A stretch of 10,520 bases of DNA from Polyangiaceae bacterium (GTDB lineage: Bacteria > Myxococcota > Polyangia > Polyangiales > Polyangiaceae). Shown piece after piece: positions 1 to 5,680 of this stretch (the first letter of the stretch is position 1; each line of letters starts with the position of its first letter). The stretch spans positions 1-10,520 of the forward strand of contig JAICTU010000327.1 in NCBI GenBank assembly GCA_025936205.1, in the 5' to 3' direction. The notes below the pieces were generated by a model. It was given only the letters and a program-made list of their open reading frames with translations, had not been told where the DNA came from and did no database searches. A program made the position numbers and the translations under genes.

Positions 1-489
1 ACGCGCTACGGGTTGGAGGTGCCGACCGATTTCGTGCTGGTGGGCAAGGCGCTCATCACCATCGAGGGTGTCGGCAAGGAGATCGCCCCGGACTTCGACA
101 TCATCGAGGAGTCACGGCCGTTGTTCCTCGAGCTGATGCGCAAGCGCTACTCGCCCGCGAGGATCGGCAACGAGCTGCTACGGCGCATGGAGCGCTTGAG
201 CGGCGCCACCAGCCAGCTCCCCGAGCAATTCGCCGAAGTGCTGGAAGACCTGCGCCTGGGCCGCCTGGCGATCCGCACGACCGACACGGAGATCGTCGAC
301 GCCTCCGATCGCCTCGGCCGCCGCGTGTTCTCGGCGGTGCTGGCGAGCGCCTTCCTGCTCTGCGGCACCGCGCTGCTGATCAAAGACCATGAACGCCTGG
401 GCGCCGCCCTGCTCGTGCTGGCGCTGGGCGGCGTCGTGTTCCACTGGCTCAGCGACAATTATCGTCGCTTTCTACGGCGCCGACGGTGA
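1..489 (+). CDS. ubiB: ABC1/AarF/UbiB-family kinase-like protein, C-terminal part (5' end outside window)
   Basis: The frame is open from base 1 to a TGA at 487-489 and gives 162 residues, so the gene begins upstream of the window and the kinase-like core is not visible. The visible part matches the end of UbiB/AarF proteins: a stretch around residues 8-34 (DFVLVGKALITIEGVGKEIA, then DFDIIEE), an amphipathic linker, then two hydrophobic helices at about 109-127 and 133-149, and a final run of arginines. Two C-terminal membrane helices are typical of this family. UbiB proteins are atypical kinase-fold membrane proteins needed for quinone biosynthesis or quinone-lipid handling, and that role is family knowledge. 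The gene converges on the atp operon and is separated from it by about 570 bases of repeats. The family is fairly certain. The exact member (UbiB or another ABC1 paralogue) is less so, since large genomes often carry several. Confidence 0.85.
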   Translation, partial: TRYGLEVPTDFVLVGKALITIEGVGKEIAPDFDIIEESRPLFLELMRKRYSPARIGNELLRRMERLSGATSQLPEQFAEVLEDLRLGRLAIRTTDTEIVDASDRLGRRVFSAVLASAFLLCGTALLIKDHERLGAALLVLALGGVVFHWLSDNYRRFLRRRR

Positions 490-570
490 CCGGGGGTCAG
501 GGGCAACGGAAGGCCGGCGAGCACACGAACACGCGAAGCGGCAAGCGGAGCAGGTCCCTTCACAGCGAGA

Positions 571-600
571 AAATCGAAGTTGCATGTGGAACTTCAATTT
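571..600. repeat. AT-rich inverted repeat, 11-bp arms
   Basis: The arms lie at 571-581 and 590-600, around an 8-base spacer. They are complementary except for one position (575 against 596). The core is GAAGTT and AACTTC. It lies about 80 bases after the ubiB stop and is markedly more AT-rich than its surroundings. Read on the minus strand, the hairpin is followed by a short T-rich run (TTTTC), so it could be a weak terminator for readthrough from the atp side. It could equally be a protein-binding palindrome. Confidence 0.4.
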
Positions 601-795
601 GCGTTCGCCAAGCCCCGCCCCGACGAGCAGTGTCGACCGGAGCCCCGAGGCTCCGTCAGTGCCACCAGGGGCAGCCCGGCCCAAAACTCGTGCAGCTGTG
701 CCGCGACCTCCTTCAAAGGAAGCCGTTCAGCAAAGCCCCGCCAAAATTCAAAACCACTCCCTGAACAGGAAGAGAAAGCGGGCCCCGCGCGCAAC

Positions 796-935
796 GCCTC
801 AGTCAGGTAGCGGCAAGCGGGGCTGGGGCCGCCTCAGTCAGGTAGCGGCAAGCGGGGCTGGGGCCGCCTCAGTCAGGTAGCGGCAAGCGGGGCTGGGGCC
901 GCCTCAGTCAAGTAGCGGCAAGCGGGGCTGGGGCC
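796..935. repeat. Four-copy 35-bp tandem repeat
   Basis: Direct reading gives four head-to-tail copies at 796-830, 831-865, 866-900 and 901-935. Each starts GCCTCAGTCAGGTAGC and ends GGGGCTGGGGCC. The first three are identical, and the fourth differs at one base (A instead of G at 911). The copies abut with no spacers, so this is not a CRISPR array. A 19-bp sequence beginning GGGCCCCGCGCGCA occurs at 780-798 and again at 931-949 with one mismatch, so the array is bracketed by a near-direct repeat that overlaps its outer copies. The near-identity suggests recent expansion by slippage or unequal recombination. The unit length of 35 is not a multiple of 3, which also argues against a coding repeat. 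Confidence 0.95.
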
Positions 936-975
936 CCGCGCGCAGCGCCCGCGCCGCGCGGGCGGAGGCGGGGGA

Positions 976-1024
976 AATCCCCCGTAGCGAAGCTACGGGG
1001 ATTGGGGGTCTGCTTCAGACCCCC
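976..1024 (-). terminator. Double stem-loop between convergent genes, likely atp operon terminator
   Basis: Stem-loop 1 pairs 980-988 (CCCCGTAGC) with 992-1000 around a 3-base loop, and can be extended at its base by AAT/ATT with one bulged C. Stem-loop 2 pairs 1004-1012 (GGGGGTCTG) with 1016-1024 around a 3-base loop. Both stems are perfect 9-mers and only three bases lie between them. The pair ends 32 bases past the atpE stop (read on the minus strand). No proper U-tract follows: there is only ATTT next to stem-loop 1 on the minus strand. A terminator or 3' mRNA-stabilising role is inferred from position and stem strength. It could instead be a dispersed palindromic repeat. Confidence 0.6.
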
Positions 1025-1056
1025 CGGAAAACTCAGCCGCCGGCCTTGGACTGGAG

Positions 1057-1374
1057 CTAGAACGCCAGTGCGAAGGCGAACAGCACCAGCGACTCGATCA
1101 GAGCCAGACCGATGATCATCGGGGTCTGGATGCGCGAGGTGGCGCCCGGGTTGCGGCTGATACCTTCGAGCGCCGCGGCTGCGGCACGGCCCTGACCCAG
1201 AGCACCGCCGAGCACCGCCAGACCGATCGCCAGGGCAGCGCCGATGGTGGCGGCAGCCTGCATGTCGAAAGAGTTGGCGGCAGCGCCGGATTGCGCGAAC
1301 GCGGTAGCGGGCACGAGACCCACGCTGAGGGCTGCGAGGATGGTGGCGAGTACGCGCTTGTTCGTGCTGAACAT
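1057..1374 (-). CDS. atpE: F-type ATP synthase subunit c
   Basis: This encodes a 105-residue c subunit, the proteolipid that forms the Fo rotor ring and carries ions across the membrane. It starts at the ATG at 1374, preceded by AAGGAG with a 9-base gap, 44 bases after the atpB stop. Two hairpin helices are visible (about 40-65 and 84-105), joined by a polar loop with R74-N75-P76 in place of the usual RQP. The ion-carrying carboxylate is Glu94 in helix 2, followed by Ser95. Helix 1 has Gln61 in the GxLGQG context. Gln, Glu and Ser in these positions are shared with sodium-binding rings, but the Thr and Tyr that complete the sodium site are Leu96 and Phe99 here. Residues 1-28 look like a signal peptide (positive start, hydrophobic core, AFA), which makes the protein longer than the usual 75-90 residues. 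The family assignment is certain. Confidence 0.96.
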   Translation of the reverse strand: MFSTNKRVLATILAALSVGLVPATAFAQSGAAANSFDMQAAATIGAALAIGLAVLGGALGQGRAAAAALEGISRNPGATSRIQTPMIIGLALIESLVLFAFALAF

Positions 1375-1418
1375 GACTTCAAGCTCCTTACTGATGAGGC
1401 CGGAAAACGGCACTCCTT

Positions 1419-2198
1419 CTAATGCGCCTCGTGCTCCGTGGCGAGGCCAATGTACACACAAGTGAGCATGGTGAAGACCAGGGTTTGAACGATCAGCACC
1501 AGGCAACCGAGCAACATGAAGGGCAGCGGCACGAGCACCGCGACAAGCCCCGCAAAAATACCGACGATCAGGTGATCCACTGCCATGTTCAGCATGAGCC
1601 GCACGGCCAGCGTCAGCGGCCGAACCAGGAGCGAGATCGTCTCGATCACAAACATCAGCGGTGCCAGTGCCGGGGTCGGCCCTGCCAGGTGCTTGATGTA
1701 CGCCATCCCGTTCTCTTTGAGGCCGTAGATATTGAACAGGATGAACACCACCAGCGCGCAGCCGAGCGTGACGCTCAGGCTCGTCGTGGGCACGGGCGAA
1801 CCGGGCACCATCCCCAGCAAGTTCGACCCAAACACGAAACACGCCGACGTCCCGATCACCGGGAAGTACTTCTTGGCGCGCTCCGGGCCCATGATGCTCT
1901 TCGCGAGATCGTAGAAGTAGCCGAGAAACAGCTCTACGAAGGTCGCCAGCGAGAGCCGCGACTCGGGCACCACCGCGTCATCCAGGCGCGCCAGGCGCGC
2001 GCGCCCCAGCAAGCCGATCACCACCAGCACCACCGCCACGCACAGCGCCGCGATGATCGGCTCGGTGCTGCGCCAGGTCGGCGGCGTACCGTTGACAAAG
2101 GAATTGCCGAGATACCCGGCGTTGTGCGCCAGGGTCTCTTTGGCATGGGCCAATAGCAGGGTGAGGAAGCTGGTATGCTCAGGCACGGCCGCGCACAC
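1419..2198 (-). CDS. atpB: F-type ATP synthase subunit a
   Basis: This encodes the Fo stator channel that passes ions to and from the c ring. The 259 residues include about five or six membrane helices. The essential arginine is R200 in the [13 protein letters not shown] segment, which matches E. coli R210. H209 falls at the position of E. coli E219, a common natural substitution, and Q238 and Y249 match the conserved Gln252 and Tyr263 near the C-terminus. The start is a GTG at 2198, which overlaps the upstream atpI-like gene by 20 bases. A second in-frame GTG at 2186 would give an 8-base overlap. Neither has a strong ribosome binding site, so translational coupling is likely. atpE follows 44 bases downstream. 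No atpF, atpH, atpA, atpG, atpD or atpC lies in the window. Confidence 0.96.
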   Translation of the reverse strand: MCAAVPEHTSFLTLLLAHAKETLAHNAGYLGNSFVNGTPPTWRSTEPIIAALCVAVVLVVIGLLGRARLARLDDAVVPESRLSLATFVELFLGYFYDLAKSIMGPERAKKYFPVIGTSACFVFGSNLLGMVPGSPVPTTSLSVTLGCALVVFILFNIYGLKENGMAYIKHLAGPTPALAPLMFVIETISLLVRPLTLAVRLMLNMAVDHLIVGIFAGLVAVLVPLPFMLLGCLVLIVQTLVFTMLTCVYIGLATEHEAH

Positions 2199-2526
2199 TA
2201 CTCGGTCGAGGGAGGAAGACGGAAGTCAGAGGTAACAACGCGAAACCGAGAGCCAGCGGAAAGGCGAGTGCTGTGCGCGTGTGCACCAGCAGAAACGCGA
2301 CCGCCACCAGCGCGATCAGCTTCACGGGTAAGGCCAACGCCCACACGGCCGACCCGCCGTCGCCAGCGGTGAGGGCGCGCGTGATCCGGCGCATGAGGAA
2401 CAAGTTCGCCCCGCAGAGCACGACGCCGAACGCGGCCGAGAGCGCCGCGTGAGCGCCGCCGAGCAACGCTCCGACGATCGCAGCCGCCGCCAGCACGAGG
2501 CTGAAGTGCACGCTCATGCGACGCAC
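2179..2526 (-). CDS. atpI: ATP synthase I-like membrane protein
   Basis: This encodes a small membrane protein with four hydrophobic segments, placed directly before subunit a. Its order, size and helix pattern fit the ATP synthase I family, an accessory protein thought to help c-ring assembly or ion supply; sequence conservation in this family is weak. I chose the GTG at 2526 because AAGGGGAG lies six bases upstream of it, giving 115 residues starting MRRMSVHFSLVLAAAAIVG. Longer versions starting at ATG 2589 or 2643 have no visible ribosome binding site and would overlap the upstream gene, while the ATG at 2517 is less well spaced. The gene begins 28 bases after the upstream stop, and its stop lies inside the start of atpB. 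The functional call rests mainly on context. Confidence 0.75.
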   Translation of the reverse strand: MRRMSVHFSLVLAAAAIVGALLGGAHAALSAAFGVVLCGANLFLMRRITRALTAGDGGSAVWALALPVKLIALVAVAFLLVHTRTALAFPLALGFALLPLTSVFLPRPSSVRGRA

Positions 2527-2554
2527 GGAAAGCTCCCCTTCGGCGGAGGTCGCC

Positions 2555-2896
2555 TCAGTTGAGCCGCTTCGGGTCGCGCTCTTCAGCATCGTCGGTGGGC
2601 TCGCTGGTGCGAGCGCGGTCGGTGAGAGCTCGGGAAGATTCATCGTGGTATCGCTGCCGCTCGGCCTGCTCTGCTGCTTCTTCTCGCTCTGCCTCGCGGT
2701 TTGCTGCCTGGACGGCTCGGTAGATCGCTCGGTAGCCCGCCGCAATCCCAAAGCCGAAGCCGACGAAGGTCAACCAGTTGCCCGTGCCCAGCTTGCCTTG
2801 CAGCCAGCGCCCGCCGAACAGACCCACGAGCAGGCTGAGCGCAAACTCGAGCCCGACTGTGGCGTAGCGGTTGATGCCTTTCCAGTCTTGCTGCAT
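2555..2896 (-). CDS. atpZ: AtpZ/AtpI-family putative Fo accessory subunit (ATPase gene 1 type)
   Basis: This is the first gene of the Fo cluster, 113 residues from the ATG at 2896. Two membrane helices are visible (about 11-28 and 39-57), with the pattern GLEFALSLLVGLFGGRWL, then LGTGNWLTFVGFGFGIAAGYR. This is characteristic of the small 'ATPase gene 1' family found upstream of Fo genes, which has been linked to magnesium/calcium movement or c-ring assembly. The C-terminal third is charged, rich in Glu and Arg, and probably helical and cytoplasmic. The frame is open further upstream to 3001, but that extension has no family resemblance. The ATG has a G-rich stretch (GGGTGGGG) immediately before it, which is a poorly spaced ribosome binding site. 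The family is likely, and the exact biochemical role in this organism is unknown. Confidence 0.85.
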   Translation of the reverse strand: MQQDWKGINRYATVGLEFALSLLVGLFGGRWLQGKLGTGNWLTFVGFGFGIAAGYRAIYRAVQAANREAEREEAAEQAERQRYHDESSRALTDRARTSEPTDDAEERDPKRLN

Positions 2897-2972
2897 TCCC
2901 CACCCAGATCGGCAGGGCCACTGGCTGCGACCGGACGCGAGACATCGCTCCGATGGCAGCTGGCGGCGCGGC

Positions 2973-3001
2973 CCGTAGCATGAGCGCTCCCGAAGGGTCA
3001 A
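2973..3001 (-). promoter_or_regulatory. Candidate promoter for the Fo operon
   Basis: On the minus strand TTGACC (complement of 2996-3001) matches five of six bases of the housekeeping -35 element. A recognisable -10 is lacking: only GCTAC-like bases occur at the right distance (around 2975-2979). The 5' leader before atpZ would be about 75 bases. This is weak evidence, based on one box only. Confidence 0.2.
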
Positions 3002-3055
3002 GACTGGTGGTGGACTCGGGTGCGAGGTGCCCCTTCGACAGAAGTGTCGTGGACG

Positions 3056-3082
3056 TGTCCGGGTTTCACGGCGCGGTTCGTC
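3056..3082 (+). promoter_or_regulatory. Candidate ECF-type promoter upstream of the DGPF-sigma pair
   Basis: TGTCCG at 3056-3061 and CGTC at 3079-3082 are 17 bases apart, and the second box lies 35 bases before the start codon at 3118. From memory, ECF42 promoters carry TGTCGA near -35 and CG(A/T)C near -10, so the -35 here matches only in its TGTC core. A nearby inverted repeat, CGACA-GAAG-TGTCG at 3036-3049, holds a closer TGTCGT on this strand and a perfect TGTCGA on the other, but neither has a matching -10 at the usual distance. Confidence 0.35.
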
Positions 3083-3117
3083 CTCTGCCTATCCTCTTTC
3101 CAAGCAAGGGAGTTCAG

Positions 3118-3477
3118 ATGGCGAAGTTCATGTACATCTTCCGGGGCGGTGGTTACGCGACCCCGGGTGCCCTATCCCCGAGCGAGATCCAGCAACACCT
3201 GTCGAAGTGGAGCGACTGGACGAACGGGCTGTTGAAAGCGGGTCGACACGCGGGCGGGCAACCGCTGGCGCATCCGCCGACGGGGAAGACGCTGCGCGGT
3301 CGAGAGCGCACGGTGACAGATGGACCGTATGCCGAGTCCAAGGATCTCGTGAGCGGCACGTTGATCGTCGAGGCCGCCTCACTGGAGGAAGCGGCTCAGC
3401 TCGCGCGCGACTGTCCCATCTTCGAGCTCGATGGTTCCGTCGAGGTACGACCGGTCCTACACGTGCCGAATGGGTGA
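3118..3477 (+). CDS. DGPF-domain / YCII-related protein, partner of the sigma factor
   Basis: This encodes a small soluble protein of 119 residues. The ATG at 3118 is preceded by AAGGGAG (3106-3112) with a five-base gap, which decides the start although the frame is open further upstream. It carries the family signature near residues 67-76 (TDGPYAESKD), a variant of the DGPFAETK motif, followed by a beta-strand segment and a short helical stretch (SLEEAAQLA). The fold is a ferredoxin-like dimer related to YciI. Members of this family are very often encoded next to ECF42 sigma factors and are part of their regulon; their biochemical activity is not established. Its stop codon overlaps the sigma factor start (GTGA, 3474-3477), so the two are translationally coupled. 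Confidence 0.9.
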   Translation: MAKFMYIFRGGGYATPGALSPSEIQQHLSKWSDWTNGLLKAGRHAGGQPLAHPPTGKTLRGRERTVTDGPYAESKDLVSGTLIVEAASLEEAAQLARDCPIFELDGSVEVRPVLHVPNG

Positions 3478-4739
3478 GTGACGTGGAGAACGCGGGCCCG
3501 AGCCAGCTGGTGGAAGACCTGTTCCGTCGCGAGTGGACCCATCTCGTGGCGGCGCTGACACGGCTGCTGGGGCCCGCGCATGTCGCGCTGGCGGAGGATC
3601 TCGTCCACGACTCCTTGCTGCGCGCCCTGCAAGCCTGGCAGCTCGCGCCTCCCGACGATCCGAAGGCCTGGCTGCTGCAAGCCGCGAAACACGGCGCCAT
3701 CGATCGCATCCGGCGTGATCGCCGCTTCGAGGCGGCGCGCCCCGAGCTCGGTTCCGAGTGGACGCTGGCCCAGGCGGTAGAGCTCGCGCTGTCTCCCGAG
3801 GCCGACGCGGAGAACCAGCTCGCACTGATGTTTGCGATCTGCGACGACGCGCTGTCGCCGGAGACCCACGTCAGCCTGATCCTACGCCTGCTCTGCGGCC
3901 TCTCTGCCGCAGAGATCGCTCGCGCCTTTCTGGTCGACGTGCAGACGATCGATCGGCGCTTGCATCGCGGGCGGGCGCGCCTGGAGCAGCTGACAAAGCT
4001 GGGCGATCCGCGCTCCGCGGCCGAGCTGCGCGCGCGCCAGCCCTCGGTGGAGCAGGCGCTGTATCTGCTGTTCAACGAGGGCTATCACGGCGCGAGCGCG
4101 GAGGCTCCGCTGCAACCGGCGACCTGTGCCGATGCGCTGCGCCTGACCGAGCTATTGCTTTCGCTGGATGCCGATGCACACCCCCGAGTGCACGCTCTGG
4201 CCGCGCTCTTCTGCTTCAACTCCGCTCGGCTGGCAACGCGGGTCGATGCCGAGGGCGTGTTCCTGCCGCTGGCGGAGCAGGACCGAGCTCAATGGAATCG
4301 CGACTTGCTGGAGCGCGGCATCCGACACCTCGGGGAGAGCGCGGTGGGAGCGAGCTGGACCCGGTGGCATCTCGAGGCGGGCATCGCCTTCGAACACACG
4401 CGCGCGCCCTCTGTGGCCGAGACGGACTGGCAGCGCATCGTCGAATACTACGATGCGCTGCTCGCCCTCGCCCCGAACCCCGTTGTCGCACTGAACCGGG
4501 GCCTCGCGCTCGCCGAGCTCCACGGGCTCGCTGCCGGGCGCGCGGCTCTGGCGGCGCTCGCCGACGAGCCGAAGCTGGCCACATATTCGTTCTTCTGGGC
4601 GGGCCGAGCCGACATCGAGCGGCGCGCGGGGCTCAGCGCGGAAGCGCGCGGGTTTTATCAGCGAGCGGCCGCCTGCGCGCGCAGCGCAGCGGAGCGCGTG
4701 GGCTATGAGCGCAGGTTGCGCGAAGCGCAGGAGCCGTGA
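3474..4739 (+). CDS. ECF42-type RNA polymerase sigma factor with C-terminal TPR-like extension
   Basis: This encodes a sigma factor of 421 residues, about twice the length of an ordinary ECF sigma and normal for the ECF42 group. Sigma region 2 spans about residues 12-85 (LFRREW near 16-21, AEDLVHDSLLRAL near 40-52, W66 and DRIRRDRR). Region 4 spans about 118-175, with a helix-turn-helix at LSAAEIARAF. The linker to the extension has the hallmark ALYLLFNEGY (195-204), and the rest (about 205-421) is helical and TPR-like, including YDALLALAPNPVVALNRGLALAEL. The extension is needed for activity in studied ECF42 members and replaces a classical anti-sigma factor. I chose the GTG at 3474 because it overlaps the previous stop by four bases; GTG 3483 is an alternative. 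It presumably activates its own DGPF operon and possibly others. The inducing signal is unknown. Confidence 0.93.
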   Translation: MSDVENAGPSQLVEDLFRREWTHLVAALTRLLGPAHVALAEDLVHDSLLRALQAWQLAPPDDPKAWLLQAAKHGAIDRIRRDRRFEAARPELGSEWTLAQAVELALSPEADAENQLALMFAICDDALSPETHVSLILRLLCGLSAAEIARAFLVDVQTIDRRLHRGRARLEQLTKLGDPRSAAELRARQPSVEQALYLLFNEGYHGASAEAPLQPATCADALRLTELLLSLDADAHPRVHALAALFCFNSARLATRVDAEGVFLPLAEQDRAQWNRDLLERGIRHLGESAVGASWTRWHLEAGIAFEHTRAPSVAETDWQRIVEYYDALLALAPNPVVALNRGLALAELHGLAAGRAALAALADEPKLATYSFFWAGRADIERRAGLSAEARGFYQRAAACARSAAERVGYERRLREAQEP

Positions 4740-4750
4740 GACACGCGCGA

Positions 4751-4771
4751 CCTACCCCTCCACGGGGTAGG
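4751..4771 (+). terminator. Stem-loop after the sigma factor gene
   Basis: CCTACCCC (4751-4758) pairs perfectly with GGGGTAGG (4764-4771) around a five-base loop, starting 12 bases after the sigma factor stop. No T run follows, so it is at best a weak intrinsic terminator or a 3' stabilising hairpin. It also spans the last codons and stop of the doubtful minus-strand ORF that ends at 4752. Confidence 0.45.
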
Positions 4772-5003
4772 CTCGGTCCGCCACGCCTTTGCCATCGATG
4801 AGCAGCGTCTTCAAGTATGGCTCGACATCGCTGGCGCGAACATAGCCGATCGTCAGGATCATCCCAGGGATCGTGCCGACTGGGGGCACGCTGAACTGAA
4901 AGACCGAGCTCGGACAGGTCAAGCCACTCGCCCCGCGAAACTCTCGAAGAATTCTCGAGCACTCCTCGCCCAGCGTTCGTCCCTGAAGTGGAGGGAGACC
5001 CAT
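4752..5003 (-). other. Doubtful 83-residue ORF or gene remnant
   Basis: This frame runs from an ATG at 5003 to a TAG at 4752. I do not recognise the product. The final two thirds have the GC-rich third positions expected of coding DNA here and plausible composition (segments FSVPPVGTIPGMILTIGY and YVRASDVEPYLKTLLIDGKG), while the first 25 or so codons do not. The start sits on the same CATG as the start of the plus-strand synthetase-like gene, and its upstream side has no believable ribosome binding site. It may be the surviving 3' end of a disrupted gene, a short gene starting internally (Met at the MILTIGY segment), or chance. The rest of this 260-base stretch holds only the 4751-4771 hairpin and the ribosome binding site of the next gene. 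Confidence 0.25.
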
Positions 5004-5658
5004 GGCTGAGAATCTAGTGTCCTTGCTGGAGGACGGCCGGCGCCGCTACGCCGACCGAGCGTTGTTCGGGCAGAGATGCGGCGGCGTGATGCGCTGGACG
5101 AGCTTCGAGCAGTTTGCGGCGGGCGTCGCAACGTATGCCGAGCAACTCGCCGAGCTCGGCGTGAGGCCCGGAGAGCGAGTGCTGATCGCGGGCCCCTGGA
5201 GCCTCGCCGCGGCTCAGCTGGCCCACGCGGTCAGCCGGCGCTGTGCCAGTTTCGTTCCGCTATCGGAAGCGACCGATCGCGGCGCCTGGAACTTTGCGCT
5301 CGGACACGCGGAAGCACGCTGGGCGTTCGCGCTCAGCCCCAGCGCGGCCCGCACACTCGAGTCTCTGGCAGCCGAGTTGCGCAGCCCGCTCGGGATCATC
5401 GATCTCGAGCCGGCAGCCGCTCGCCGTGCGCCCTCCGAGTCGATCGGGCGCAGGCCACGTGCCGACGAAGTGGCGAGCCGCCACTACCAGCGCTCGGCCT
5501 CAGGCAAACTGTACGCGAACGCGCTCACGCACCGAGCCTTGTGCGGCAGGGTCAGGACCATTTTTCACACTTCGGGCATGCTGCGCCGAGCGCTCGCCGA
5601 GACGCTCTTGCTGCGCGCTGTATTCGCTGGCGCGCCAGCGCTGCGTGCAGCCGTCTGA
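5002..5658 (+). CDS. Truncated acyl-CoA synthetase-like (AMP-binding N-terminal) protein with degraded nucleotide motif
   Basis: This encodes 218 residues from an ATG preceded by GGAGGGAG, a good ribosome binding site. The N-terminus resembles long-chain acyl-CoA synthetases: MAENLVSLLED, RYADRALFG, a W-T-S-F segment near 32-35, and LGVRPGERVLIAG near 52-64, where the family usually has LGVxxGDRVAI. Near residues 162-180 a stretch ending ALTHRAL lines up with the ATP-binding signature YTSGTTGKPKG...LTHRNL, but the phosphate-binding residues are replaced (RSASGKLYAN). The protein ends about 38 residues later, whereas full enzymes have 500-650 residues, so the acyl-binding, adenylate and C-terminal lid parts are missing. 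It therefore cannot be expected to activate fatty acids. It may be a decaying gene or a repurposed N-terminal domain. It converges on the kinase gene, 22 bases away, with no terminator between. Confidence 0.6.
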   Translation: MAENLVSLLEDGRRRYADRALFGQRCGGVMRWTSFEQFAAGVATYAEQLAELGVRPGERVLIAGPWSLAAAQLAHAVSRRCASFVPLSEATDRGAWNFALGHAEARWAFALSPSAARTLESLAAELRSPLGIIDLEPAAARRAPSESIGRRPRADEVASRHYQRSASGKLYANALTHRALCGRVRTIFHTSGMLRRALAETLLLRAVFAGAPALRAAV

Positions 5659-5680
5659 GCGCGTCCCCCCCCGCAGGCAG

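Larger units (their letters stand above)
490..1056. other. Non-coding, repeat-rich region between convergent ubiB and atpE
   Basis: I see no believable gene here. The short open frames lack good ribosome binding sites and family resemblance, and several run straight into the tandem repeat. The stretch holds, in order: an AT-rich inverted repeat (571-600), a small stem-loop (638-655, 7-bp arms CGGAGCC and GGCTCCG with a 4-base loop), two locally A-rich patches near 681-690 and 741-754, a four-copy 35-bp tandem repeat (796-935), and two perfect 9-bp stem-loops (980-1024) just past the atpE stop. Confidence 0.75.

Noticed and set aside
389..880. Open frame of 163 codons on the plus strand through the intergenic region
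   Set aside because: It overlaps the end of ubiB out of frame, runs into the 35-bp repeats, and has low-complexity composition and no recognisable family.
796..935. Possible CRISPR array because of regular ~35-bp repeats
   Set aside because: The copies are directly joined with no unique spacers, and no cas genes are present. This is a simple tandem repeat.
1375..1842. N-terminal extension of the atpE frame upstream of ATG 1374
   Set aside because: It would read through atpB in another frame. The ATG at 1374 has a good ribosome binding site and begins a normal c-subunit leader.
1422..2156. Plus-strand open frame of 244 codons
   Set aside because: It is antisense to atpB and its translation is a charged low-complexity shadow.
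3128..4075. Minus-strand open frame of 315 codons opposite the sigma factor
   Set aside because: It is antisense to two well-recognised genes, and its translation is Arg/Ser-rich without any motif.
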